DNA of 64,000 nucleotides, from positions 29,770,673 to 29,834,672 of the forward strand of contig OU744732.1 in assembly GCA_916613615.1 (NCBI GenBank). Reading direction: 5' to 3'. The position numbers and the translations under genes were made by a program. Within the stretch, counting starts at the first letter, position 1. Each line of letters begins with the position of its first letter. Shown in pieces: positions 1-10,490 of the stretch. Source of the DNA: Steromphala cineraria. Its lineage: Eukaryota; Mollusca; Gastropoda; Trochida; Trochidae. Below the pieces are notes generated by a model. The model was not told where the DNA came from, did no database searches, and saw only the letters and a list, made by a program, of their open reading frames with translations.

Positions 1-11
1 TACGTTCCAGA

Positions 12-31
12 CAGACAGACAGACAGACAGA
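12..31. repeat. CAGA microsatellite
   Basis: About five tandem copies of a CAGA tetranucleotide at the window edge. The sequence from here to about 720 is otherwise unique. It contains a 116-codon open stretch (254-604) that begins with TTG and resembles no family I know, so I do not call it a gene. Confidence 0.85.
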
Positions 32-719
32 TATTTCATTAACGTTCTAGGAGGAATCTCGCTTTCATCTGTGTTATGCTGAAGGTCGGGTGAGAGGATG
101 ACGTAGATTTGCAGTAACCATAAATACTGTTGCCTTGACACATTGATGGTGTAATGGCAGTAGCATAGCATGGTCTTTGTGTGAGCTTGGGGAGAGTTGA
201 TGCCTTGAGAGATGACTGTTGATACAAAGGGTTGATTTATTGGTTATTTTCATTTGATCCCATGCTTCTTTCTTTCATATACAACTGAATTATACCTACT
301 CGGAAACAATTTGGGTCTGTTGTTTCTGGCACTTCCTACATATCATTGTATCGATATTTTGAAAACTCACTGTGCATTGTTTATTTCTAATTTTCTTAAC
401 ATGACAAGTTTCAAAAGTGCTGCGTTGTCAGTGATATGCAGTGTTTATAAGCATCACCATCTTCATTCGTTATTCATAAAGTGTCATCTTTACATGAGAC
501 TAAAACAATACCATCAGATCAGACTTATAACACGTCCTTTCCATTGTGCATTAAGCAATAAACATAAGACTTGCATTGATAGAGTCTGCATATCAGGCTT
601 ATAGTGTTTTACATCGTATCCGCATTTGTGGCAAACAACATCAGTGAAGCTAGGTAATCATTAATGAGGGCCACAACGGTATTCAGCCTTTCCAAGAACC
701 CCGTTATATATCTTTAGCA

Positions 720-1241
720 TAAATATATAATTTATATAAATATATGAATATGTATAAAGCGCGCATATCCATCCACTCGTGGTTGCTCAAGGCGCTCGTT
801 GTTTCCCCTGGTCAATGACATTCTTTCAGTGTAAGATCATTTTTCCAATTCAATTCCCTGGGGAGTATTCAACCGACATCCACATATGTGGCGCTCAGGT
901 TAGGGACCATTCTATGCCTCAAAGAGTACCCATTCACAGCTGGGTGAACTGAGACACATAGTCACAGCAGTTTGTCCAATACTGCTGAACGCTGATAACC
1001 GACAGCTCGGCGTATGCACGTGTTGATGTATCCACCATTTAGCCACTGACATGAATTCGTTGGATCTTTTAAGTGCGCAGTTTTTGTTGCACTACACACT
1101 AGGTCTCAAGGGTGACACTTATTTAGTTCTAACAGAGGTGATATCTAGGTTTTTACACCCTTGGCGTGGATTGGATTCGAACTCCGGACCTCAGCAACGG
1201 GAGACCGACGCTCTTGCCTACTGAGCTATCCCGTACCCCTA
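720..1241 (-). mobile_element. tRNA-derived SINE, family S1, copy 1
   Basis: Read on the minus strand, the element starts near 1241 with a tRNA-like head. It has an A-box-like GATAGCTCAGTAGGCAAGAG and a B-box GTTCGAATCC. A body of about 400 bp follows, containing the 'cagctgtgaatgg' core, and it ends in an AT-rich tail near 720-770 after 'ggatggatatgcgcgct'. A second copy in the opposite orientation lies at 13751-14220 and aligns over nearly the whole length. The head is an internal RNA polymerase III promoter by family knowledge. Mismatches in the stems make a working tRNA unlikely. No target-site duplication was evident. Confidence 0.8.
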
Positions 1242-1800
1242 CGTTACATCTTATACACGACGCTCATGTAATGTGCGTGATGTTCGTAATATGTAATCTA
1301 CATTAAATTCTTAATTTATGTTTTTATCAATATCAAGATACAAAAGAATATTTCAATAAATTTAAACGACTGCTTGGGTGATTGAAATACTGTTATTTAG
1401 ATGCAACATATGGAAGTAATATGTTAATTGTGAAAACATTAAATTATGTTTTAATTGCAAATGTCTTTTCTAAAATTGCGTATTAACCAGTGAATTGACC
1501 ATGAAACACGGATGGCTGTAAAATACTTGTTTGTGTTATTTACATGTGCAATTGTGAGTAAACAACTACAACGTCACATCAATTGCGTTGTAGAATCTTG
1601 GAGAAGGGTTGTTTACGGAGAAACTCCGCTTTGAAATCTCTGGTTCCTAAAGACAGCTCTTGATTTACAACAGTAAATAAAATTATTGCAGACAAAATGA
1701 TATTGTGGTTGCATTACAAAAACATTTTACAAGGACAAAGGTACATGTTGGTTTCAGAAAATCTGTTTTCAAATGTGGGATTTTAGTGAGAATGAAAATC
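1242..1800. other. Unique AT-rich sequence, no gene seen
   Basis: Stops are frequent in all frames. I recognised no repeat, RNA gene or regulatory cluster here. Confidence 0.5.
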
Positions 1801-1824
1801 CAGATAAGTATAACAAAAAACAGA

Positions 1825-2365
1825 CGAGAGAGGGGGAGGGAGGGAAAGAGGGAGATTGAAGGATAGAATGAGAGAGATAGAGTGAGAGATAGGGATGGTC
1901 AAATATACAGAGAGAGAGAGAGACTGACAGGGATGGAGGGAGAGGGAGGGATATAGAGAGAGTGATAGATATTAAGTTGGAGAGAGAGAGGCGGAAGGAG
2001 ATCGAGAAATAAATATTGACTGACTGACATATATATATATAGATGAAAGAACAAAAGTCTTGAAATGATTTGAATCCCCGACCGGTTTCACACTATTCAG
2101 TGATCATCGTGGAGTCTTTATGACGTCACTGAACAAGGGGCGCATAACTCATGACAATCGATGCGTACCCACAGATTGGTGACGTCATTACTTTATATCA
2201 CAGAGAGAGAGAGAGGAGAAGGGGGGGGGGGGACAGAGATATGCACATGACAGAGACAAACACAATGAGAGAGAGAGGGAAACAGACAAAGATATCATGA
2301 TACAGAGACAAACAGAGATAGAGACAAGAGACAGAGAAAAACTGACAGACAGCGATACAGACTGA
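1825..2365. repeat. Degenerate GA-rich simple sequence
   Basis: Interrupted GAGAGA, GGGAGGGA and GACAGAGA runs lie at 1825-2000 and 2200-2365. They include a G homopolymer near 2221-2232 and a short TA run near 2031-2040. Two TGACGTCA palindromes (2121-2128 and 2180-2187) sit in the non-repetitive gap between the runs. Confidence 0.8.
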
Positions 2366-2369
2366 CAGT

Positions 2370-2545
2370 TAGACTGAAATGTAGTGTATGAAATATTTTA
2401 AATAATTACTGCACCTTCATTTATGTTATTTTATTTCTTGAGGCTTTTAAATTCAGTCAATCTAGACTTGCAGAAATATAATCTAGACTATATAAAAGGC
2501 TCCTATTTAATACACAGTCATGAAGCAGGACTAACTGACAGTCAG
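2370..2545 (+). mobile_element. Palindrome-ended MITE (family D), left part
   Basis: Starts with a diverged form of the family terminus (AGACTGAAATGTAGTGTATG). It then runs parallel to the complete copy at 39757-40114, sharing 'ttcatttatgttattttatt', 'gtcaatctagacttgcagaa' and 'acacagtcatgaagcaggac'. The right half is missing and GA-rich sequence follows, so this is a truncated copy. Confidence 0.65.
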
Positions 2546-2639
2546 AGAGAGGGAGATAGATTCTTCATATAATGAGCTAAAAAGCTCACGTCTGACTATT
2601 AACATTACGGTTTCAAGGGTTTTCGGAAAACATGAAAGA

Positions 2640-2799
2640 CAAACAGGCAAAACAGAGATAGTAAAAAAAGAGTTAGAGACAGAGAGAATGTTCAAGTAAG
2701 AGAGAGAGAGAGAGGGGAGGGAAAAAAGTTACAGAAGTAGGCACAGAGACAAAAAGACGGAGTTGGAGAGAAACAGAGATAGGCAGAGAGACAAACTGA

Positions 2800-2845
<46 letters not shown>

Positions 2846-2846
2846 T

Positions 2847-2942
<96 letters not shown>

Positions 2943-3230
2943 CGATGGAGGGAACCATAGACAGAAAAAGATACAGAGATAAACTGACAGAGAGAGAAAG
3001 TGAGGGAGAGATGGAGGAAAACAGAGACAGAAATAGGTTTAGGGACAACCTGTAAGAGCGAGAGACGGAGCGAGTGACAGGTAAAGAGAGAGATAGAGGA
3101 AAACAGAGACAGAAAAAGGTAAAGTGATAAACTGATTGAGAGAGAAAGAGAGTGAGAGAGATGGAGGGAAACAGAGACAGAGATATATACAGAGACAGAC
3201 AACTAAACAGACAGATAGAGAGGGAGAGAT
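2640..3230. repeat. GA microsatellite with pure AG core
   Basis: A nearly pure AG dinucleotide core spans about 2801-2939. It is flanked by degenerate GACAGAGA and GAGGGAAACAGAGACAG units to about 3230. Long open frames on both strands here encode only Ser-Leu or Arg-Glu repeats and are translation artefacts of the dinucleotide. Confidence 0.95.
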
Positions 3231-3821
3231 TCTTTATTATTCTGATATCATGTTCATGTTATTGCAAGCTTAGTCGTTACATTTTACTAGCCTCAAATGC
3301 AAAATACCATCTGATTGATCCACAGAAACTGATAAATCACAAGTTTTATCATAAAACCATTGGCTGAACAGCAAACATATAAGTTCAGTCCTATAGTAGA
3401 CACATGGCGCTATTAGCAATAAACCGGAGCTTAACATCCCTTGAACACTGAATGGTTCCGCCTGCACCAATCAGATCGCAGCACCATCTTCCTTATACAG
3501 TCACATTCCCCACCACGTTCTGTAAGTAGTCTTGCTATTGTTATATAAGCCACAAAAATCTTCACATCACCTTCAAACACTTACCGCTATAATCGATCTT
3601 CACTCGTATACTTACATAATCAAACGGGTCCTTTTGTATTCTGTTCAGGTACCTACATTAAAAGATGTCTGTGAAGTATGTCATTTTCAAATGTACAATG
3701 AATTTCAAAATTCTCTCAATTTATTCCTGTGGTCTGAAGTTTTGCGGTCCTTGAGAAATGTTGGTAAATCTCCGTATTACATAAGTTAATATGGAGATGG
3801 TTAATGATCGATAATGTTTAA

Positions 3822-4177
3822 AGGGGCAGTAGCACGCTTTTTGATAGTTTTATATTTTAAAATTTTCACTGATAATTGTAAGTTTACGCTAAATGTATTA
3901 CTTTGATAGTGTCAAAAATCTCATTACACAAGCCAATCATTCATAGTCAGAGAACAAAGTATGAAGATTTACCTGAAATCCATTGGCGGCCATTTTTTTG
4001 TGAACACCTTTAATTCATTTTGTGTAAGAAAAGGAATCGCATGGCTAAACTTTACATTATATATTTGAATTATTACTGCTCCATTTGGTTTGAATACATT
4101 GCCTTTCAATTGGAACCATTTATTTTCATTTTCCTGACATCACCTTATATTCCCTATAAAAACGTGCTACTGCCCCT
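3822..4177 (+). mobile_element. TTAA MITE, family A, complete copy 1
   Basis: A 356-bp non-coding element. The inverted ends are AGGGGCAGTAGCACG on the left and CGTGCTACTGCCCCT on the right, and TTAA lies directly outside both ends (3818-3821 and 4178-4181). The interior carries a conserved block, 'cattggcggccattt' followed by 'gtgaacacctttaattcat', seen in all other copies. TTAA target duplication is the hallmark of piggyBac-type transposases, so this is inferred to be a piggyBac-mobilised non-autonomous element. No transposase of that type occurs in the window. Confidence 0.88.
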
Positions 4178-4181
4178 TTAA

Positions 4182-5140
4182 TGATAATGGTTTGCCTACA
4201 TGTATGAAAAGAACTGATTTTGATAAGTAAAATCGTAGTACTTGCCCTTTTTGACAATGTTTTCTCGGATTTATGTTTAAATTTACTGTTTGTTAACTGT
4301 TATGCGATGCTGAACAATATTAAACATCCGAACAATACGAGAAGATATTGCGAGTAGTTAAAACATGTCATAATATAAAGTTTATGATACTCTTTATCAA
4401 TTATAAACATAGACCATACAGATTTGAAGAAATAGAGTTAATATCGTTGGACAATGACATTATTGATAATGTCATACATAATGACCACTATGACGTCAAT
4501 CCAAAAGAACTGAATCGCCAGTTATTGCATATAGTGTAATGTTCTACTTTGTAATATGTTATTAACACAGCGATTTAAGACGAGTCTTTAAGAATCACTT
4601 AACGTTGTTAGATGAATAAGGAAAAGTTCTATGGAGTTTTCAACTTCTCTCTTGCATGAGTTCAACTCCATACAACTCTTCCTCTTCCTTGATTAAGAAA
4701 ATGGATTATTTTGGACAATCGTTCCATAGAAATAGAGTCTGACTAAAACTGACCGCCCACCAAAGAAGAGAATTAAAAACTACTTAAAAACAATATATTT
4801 GTTTAAACTTTTCTTTCATATTCATTGAACAGTTTCATGATGGGTAACACAGGCAGGGCAGGACATGTTTATTGGTTGACAGCTGGTGTTCACACCATCA
4901 CAACTCTCTTCACTTTAATATTTTTTAATCTTACGTTAGTTTCTCTCGATGTGGTGTTCAATCTTTAACATGACACACAGTCCCATCTGTCATGCTTTGA
5001 TATATGTTACCTGAAATATTAAATTCCAATTGATAAGTATTTATTGTTTAAGTATTTTCATGGAATACATTTATGTTTATGGTTACCTAACTTGACAAGC
5101 GTAAAAGTTTCTGGAGGCAACATACTTTTCCTTTAAGTAA
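4182..5140. other. Unique AT-rich sequence, no gene seen
   Basis: No convincing coding frame or repeat. One TGACGTCA palindrome lies at 4491-4498. Confidence 0.5.
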
Positions 5141-5149
5141 AACGAAAAC

Positions 5150-5207
5150 TAGTAGTAGTAGTAGTAGCTGTAGAAAGTAGTAGTAGGAGTAGTATAAGTA
5201 GTGGAAT

Positions 5208-5243
<36 letters not shown>

Positions 5244-5541
5244 AAATGCTACTAGTAGTAGTAGTAGTAGTAGTAGAAGTAGTAGTAGTAGTAGTAGTAG
5301 AAGTAGTAGAAGTAAAAGTAGAAATAGCAGTAGTAGTAGAAGTAGAAGTAGTAGTAGAAGAAGTAGAAGTAGTAATAGTAGCAGCAACAGCAGTAGTGGT
5401 AGCAGAAGTAGTAGTAGTAGCAGTCATAGTAGAAGCAGCAGTAACAGCAGAAGTGGTAGAAAAGTAGAAGTAGAAGTTGTAGTAGTAGTATAAGTAGTAG
5501 TAGTAGTAGTTGTTGTAATAAAAGTAGTAGTACTAACAGTA

Positions 5542-5577
<36 letters not shown>

Positions 5578-5768
5578 CTAATAGAAGTAGTAGTAGTAGT
5601 AGTTGTAGTAGTAGTAATAGCAGCAGCAGCAGTAGTAGTAGTAGTAGTAGTAGTAGCAGCAGCAGCAGTAGTAATAGTAGTGTTATAGTAGTAGTAAAAG
5701 TTGTAGTAGAAGTAGTAGTTGTAGATTGAAGTAGTATTAGAAGTAGCACCTGCAGCAGTAGGAGCAGC
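5150..5768. repeat. TAG/AGT trinucleotide microsatellite, about 620 bp
   Basis: A long imperfect run of TAG (equivalently AGT) with AGC, AGA and AAG variants. Because the period is three, several frames stay open for 80-175 codons, giving poly-Val, poly-Leu or poly-Thr/Ser products. No neighbouring exon or start context supports translation. Confidence 0.97.
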
Positions 5769-6275
5769 AATATTTTCAATCATTTATAAAGTTGTTTTAT
5801 ACATTCGCCTTGTTCACATTGATCTGTCGTGGCACAGAGAGGCTATTATATAAAACGTAAAAAGGTAATGATAATAATGATAACTTCCCCTCTCTGAGTA
5901 ACATTATCTTCACGACTTGTTGTATATTTAATTTTTATTTAACTATCTAAACCTTCCTTTTAGCTTTATATAACAACATACAAAAACCTTGCAGAAGGGC
6001 GTTTGATTTTCACGTTTGGCTTCGCGTGAATCTCCAAGGATTCCCTCATGACTTCTAGGAATTAAAGACTCTTATATAAGTAAAATGAAAGCCTCTCTTC
6101 ATCCCTTACTCTATACCCAACCTTCACTGTACTTATATACTTATTGATCAAACAAAAGGTCGCGATTATAAAGGAAAAAGGATCTTTATTGACTTAACTA
6201 TTTGATGCTTTGAGACAAATTGCTTTTGAATGTTGTTCTTCAAGAATTTGTTTTTGTGAAAAAAAAACATTTAAA

Positions 6276-6466
6276 AAAAATGTCACTGATAATTGTACGT
6301 AAATGCTAAATGTGTTATTTTGATAGTGTCACAAATCTCATAACACAAATCAATCATCCATAGTCAGAGGACAAAGTATTTTTCATTTTCGGTCATTTTG
6401 TTTGAACACCTTTAATTAATTTTGTGTAAGAAAAAGGAATTGCATGGATAAACTTTACATAATATA
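6276..6466 (+). mobile_element. TTAA MITE, family A, copy 2, left portion
   Basis: Shares 'cactgataattg', 'catagtcagag' and 'gaacacctttaatt' with copy 1. The left inverted end is not recognisable and an A-rich stretch replaces it. The element is interrupted after 6466 by the Tc1 insertion and resumes at 8001. The final TA (6465-6466) is the left half of the Tc1 target duplication. Confidence 0.8.
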
Positions 6467-6683
6467 AACTGAAGTACAAAAGAAAGTACACACCAACAGA
6501 TTTTCATATTATTTCATATTCATTTACAAAGTAGCATTTTTTTATGCTCTATCCTAATGTAACGAACGGAAACAATGAAATTATATCGTCAAAACGCATC
6601 CGAGGCATGTCAGTTCAGGTAAAAGTGATTGTTTTGAAAATCACGATTTTTTCAATTTCTACATGACTTGGGCGCGCTAAGAG

Positions 6684-6690
6684 TATAAAA
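6684..6690 (+). promoter_or_regulatory. TATA-like box of the transposase gene
   Basis: TATAAAA lies about 55 bases before the chosen ATG, inside the transposon. The position suits a minimal promoter, but this is a motif match only. Confidence 0.4.
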
Positions 6691-6741
6691 ACCACTGAAT
6701 TCTACCATTCACTACTAGTGTTCCGACAAAAGCACGAGAAA

Positions 6742-7824
6742 ATGCCACGTTTAACAGCAGCAGAGCGAGAAAGAGTCGTTGGAATGTCTGAAGTTGGAGT
6801 TTCAAACAGCCAAATTGCCAGAAGGTTTGGCTACACCAGACAAACGGTCATTCGACTGCTTCAACGTCATAACCAGACTGGCCAGACATCGAACCGTCCT
6901 AGAAGTGAAAGACCGAGGGTGACGACCCCCGTTGATGACCGTTATCTGCGCACACTGCATCTGCGCATCAGATTCGTCACAATGGCGTCAACGGCATCGA
7001 CGGCGTAAGGACACCACATCAGCAGAAACCCTGTCATGAGACGTCTTCGAGCTGCCGGTATTCGGGCTTACCGACCGTTCCGCGGAATGACCCTGACTCG
7101 CGAACATCGCCTGGACCGTCTACACTGGGCAAGGAGAGTGAGACGCTGGCAACGTCGTGATTGGGCAAGAGTGATCTTCAGCGACGAAAGTCGATTCAAC
7201 CTCTTCACAGCAGACGGGAGAGTGAGGATTTACAGGCGTAGAGGCGAGAGACAGGCTGCAGTGCGTGTCCAAGAAGTGGTATCCTATGACGGTGGCAGCG
7301 TCATGGTCTGGGGCGGGATCTGCGGCGACCAGAAGACCGATTTGGTGACAATTCGTCAGACCCTTACAGCCCAGAGATACAGGGATCAAGTGTTGCAGCC
7401 TGTGGTTGTCCCCTTCATGCAGAAGCAGCACCAAGGGATGATTTACCAACACGATAACGTCAGACCACAAACTACAAGGATCACCATGGACTTCATCAAC
7501 CAACAAAACATCCAGGTTTTGCCTTGGCCATCTCGCTCCCTTGATTTATCCCCCATCGAGCATCTTTGGGACCATTTGGGAAGACGTCTTAGACGTCGCC
7601 CGGAGCAACCAGTCAACCTACAGCAGCTGGAACAGGCACTACATGAACAGTGGCAACGTATCCCTAATAACGTCATCCGACGTCTGACTTTCTCAATGAG
7701 GAGACGTGTCTTTGCTTGCATTAACAGTAATGGGGTCACACCCGATACTTACTCCTCATTTATGGACATCAGACCACGGAATGTTGCAGAAACAATGAGT
7801 GTAAATTTCAAATTATACTCCTAG
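6742..7824 (+). pseudogene. Tc1-family transposase, one premature stop
   Basis: The enzyme would bind the element's inverted ends and cut and paste it at TA sites. The frame spans 360 codons from ATG 6742, a normal length for Tc1 transposases; an upstream GTG at 6718 is in frame, but the ATG is preferred. Residues about 1-50 form a helix-turn-helix (SNSQIARRFGYTRQTVIRLL), and a second helix-turn-helix lies near residues 92-112 (ISRNPVMRRLRAAG). The catalytic triad is visible: D148 in IFSDESRF, D238 in YQHDN and E273 in LSPIEHLWD, with 34 residues between the last two (DD34E). A WGGI motif precedes D238. A TAA at 7006-7008 interrupts an otherwise continuous frame between the two DNA-binding motifs, and no length change is needed to continue through it. 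The motif after D238 reads NVRPQT, where the family usually has NARPHT. The gene is therefore inactive unless read through. Confidence 0.93.
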
Positions 7825-8000
7825 TGGACACTCTGAGAAGTAGAGAAGTGATGTGTGAAGTGAGAAGTAAATACCTGTCCTTGCCATGTTTGAAAATGGT
7901 TCACTATTAATATTATACCTTTGAAATGCTGGAAAGTTTGTCTTGTTCTCTTTTATTAACAAATTACTTGGGTGTGTACTTTCTTTTGTACTTCAGTTTA

Positions 8001-8113
8001 ATTGAATTAATACTTCTTCATTTAGTTCAAATATATTGTCTTTCAATTGGAACCATTAATTTTCATTTTCCTGGCATCACCTTACATTCCCCCTAAAACG
8101 TGCTTCTGCCCCT
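8001..8113 (+). mobile_element. TTAA MITE, family A, copy 2, right portion
   Basis: Continues the element broken at 6466. It shares 'gtctttcaattggaacc' and 'ttttcattttcctg' with copy 1, ends in a diverged CGTGCTTCTGCCCCT, and is followed by TTAA (8114-8117). Confidence 0.85.
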
Positions 8114-8461
8114 TTAAAGGGTAAATATCCAATCAAATCAAACCCGGTAATATTTGAGCTAAGGATCTGAGGATACAAATACGCTGATGTAGGCGGTTGT
8201 TTTGATACTTTAAATTGATGACTATGTAGTGATTCTAAAAGAAAACATCAGCGTTACATTGATTTACAACAAATACTTAACGGTTTCTTGAGAAGATGGG
8301 AATTTGTTTAACTACCATTCTAGTCCCATGCAGTGTCTAAATCCGCTTCAATGACATATTTGTAACAGGAGTATCTCTTAATGAGCTTTATGTAAGGCAA
8401 AATAGTTTTTGATGATGTTAGGAAGTTCAAACCCTTTCATTGAAAGCTGATAATTGGGAAT

Positions 8462-8740
8462 GTTCATTCACTAAAACAACGACCTTGAAGTTTGAAACGT
8501 AAAGAGTCAGTGTCCATTTACTCAATGGGAAATCCTTCTTGGTGGAGTTATTAGCACTAGTTTTGTAACGAAAACGGAAACCTAAAATGAGTATTCATTC
8601 ACAATCATAGTTAGTCCTTGGAGTTTGAAACGTAAACAGTTGGTGTCCATTTCCTCAATGGAAACTCTTCACACATCAATCTCTTTGCGAGGCGATTAGC
8701 ATTATTTTTGTGACGAAAAAGAGAAACCTGAGACAGAAAT
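8462..8740. repeat. Two-copy tandem duplication, about 132 bp
   Basis: The block from 'gttcattcac' through 'ccttgaagtttgaaacgtaa' and 'cgaaaacggaaacct' (about 8462-8590) recurs diverged at about 8593-8740. The offset is roughly 131-133 bases. No coding content was seen, and the surrounding 8120-9480 is otherwise unique AT-rich DNA. Confidence 0.7.
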
Positions 8741-9477
8741 ACCGGACAAGTTGACAGCGATTTCTGTGTGGGTGCAAGGACAGAAAGCCATAATAGATCT
8801 ATTTACTGCTACTGTCTTCTTGATTTAACTACCAATCTAATAATGAAGGGAAATCAATTAGAGACCTGTGTCAACAATACCTTATTTCTATTTATTGAAG
8901 TAACTCTCATACGTATATATCATGAAAACCCTTTTAACTTTGTTTCATGCGATCTAAAAAGAGGTTGATTTTCTGACAGAATTCTACTGAAAGAACCCAG
9001 AAAAAGGACGTCACCTTATACAGATATTTCTTCAACATCACACAAACACATATCTCCCATGTGGTCATCGCTATATGGACCAATCCGCGGTTGTGACTAT
9101 CTAAAACATAACATCGTTACCGAATAAATTCATTAACTATCAAAACAATATGTAGCTGATAGTATGCTTGAGGAAATCCCGAGACATTAAAGTTACATAT
9201 ATTGAAATTAGTCTTTTCTGAATTTTACTAGAAGAGGTCACAATTTGTTTCTACAACGTCACACTAACACAAATCTCGCATATAAGCAATTCATCCTGAC
9301 AAGATTACTAGTTCAAGACACTATAAAGTGACCCCAAAGTTCTACCTGAGATGGGATCTGATTAAATGACACCATTACTGCCTTTCCTTAACTTCCAGAC
9401 GTCATGGATGTTTGGCTTACCAGTTTCCACAATCCCATGTTAGCATGTTCCGTGATCTAGTAATCAGTAGATCAGTA

Positions 9478-10190
9478 GTAAGCCATTTGAGGTGATTGCT
9501 ATATGGAATGTAGGCCTAATAAGGTGTAGGCCATATAAGTTGTAGGCCATTTGAAGTGATGACCACATGAAATATAGGCCATATATGGTGTAGGCAATTT
9601 GAGGTGATTGTCATATGCAATGTAGGCCTTATAAGTTGTAGGCCATTTGAGGTGATTACCATATGAAATGTAGGCCATATATGGTGTGGGCCATTTAAGG
9701 TGATGACACTATGAAAGGTAGGCCATATAAGTTGTAGATTATTTGAGGTGATGACCACATGAAATATAGGCCATATAAGTTGTACGCCATTTGAGGTAAT
9801 GACCGCATGAAATATAGGCCGTATATGATGTAGGCCATTAGGCACACTATGAAATGTAGGGCACATGAGGTGTTTGCCATATGAGGTGTAGGCCACGGGA
9901 TGTGTAGGCCATGTATGATGTACGCCATTTGAGGTGATTGCCATATGCAATGTAGGCCATATAAGTTGTAGGCCATTTGAGGAGATGACACTATGAAATG
10001 TAGTCCATATAAGTTGTAGGCCATTTGAGGTGATGATCACATGAAATATAGTCCATATATGGTGTAGGCCATTTGAGGTGATGACACTATGAAATGTAGG
10101 CCATATAAGGTGTAGGCCATTTGAGGTGATTGTCATATGAAATGTAGGGCATATGAGGTTTTGCCATGTGTTGTGTAGGCCACAGGATGT
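9478..10190. repeat. Satellite, 48-bp trimer zone of a 16-bp unit
   Basis: Built from three diverged 16-mers in order: GTAGGCCATTTGAGGT, GATGACCACATGAAAT and GTAGGCCATATAAGTT. All derive from a common 16-bp unit close to GTAGGCCATATGAGGT. A marker block beginning 'gtagggca' recurs at 9856 and 10144, exactly 288 bases apart (six trimers). Since 48 is divisible by three, the minus strand stays open for 227 codons (9516-10199) with a 16-residue repeat. I regard that as an artefact. Confidence 0.93.
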
Positions 10191-10490
10191 GTAGGCCATA
10201 TGAGGTGCAGGACATATGAGATGTAGGCCATATGGTATTTAGGCCATATGAAGTGTAGGTTAATTGATGTGTTGGTCATATAATGTGTAGGCCGTACGAG
10301 ATGTAGGCTATGAGGTGTGGCCAATATTAGGTGTAGGCCATATGAGGTTCAGGCCATATGATGTGTAAACAATATGACGTGTAGGATATCAGATGTTGCC
10401 CATGCGAGCTGTAGGCTATATAAGTTGTATGCTATGTGAGTCGTATACTATATGAGGTGTAGGCAATAAGATGTGTAGTCCTTATGACGT
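10190..10490. repeat. Satellite, irregular 16-bp monomer zone
   Basis: About 18 single 16-mers (GTAGGCCATATGAGGT-like) with substitutions and small length changes and no dimer or trimer order. One unit near 10366 reads GTAAACAATATGACGT, close to the second half of the 32-bp dimer that dominates the next zone. It therefore looks transitional. Confidence 0.88.

Larger units (their letters stand above)
6467..7998 (+). mobile_element. Tc1-type DNA transposon, 1532 bp
   Basis: Both ends carry the same inverted repeat of about 28 bp. It begins AACTGAAGTACAAAAGAAAG and continues to ACACC. TA lies on each side (6465-6466 and 7999-8000), the target duplication typical of the Tc1/mariner superfamily. 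The interior holds a single transposase frame with one stop codon. Removing the element and one TA restores the flanking MITE reading of copy 1 ('cattatatatttgaatta' region), which confirms the borders. The two inverted ends look nearly identical, so the insertion may be fairly young despite the broken gene. Confidence 0.93.

Noticed and set aside
254..604. 116-codon open frame as a gene
   Set aside because: It begins with TTG, has no ATG near the start, and its composition resembles random AT-rich sequence.
2692..3202. Long Ser/Leu-rich and Arg/Glu-rich open frames
   Set aside because: They are translations of an AG dinucleotide microsatellite.
5133..5783. Open frames of poly-Leu, poly-Val or poly-Thr/Ser
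   Set aside because: They are the product of a TAG trinucleotide microsatellite, open in several frames at once.
6718..6741. Upstream GTG start for the transposase
   Set aside because: Eukaryotic initiation favours the in-frame ATG at 6742, which directly precedes the conserved helix-turn-helix.
9516..10199. 227-codon minus-strand frame with a 16-residue repeat
   Set aside because: The 48-bp satellite period is divisible by three. There is no promoter, no homologous protein, and the same array loses the frame where the period becomes 32.
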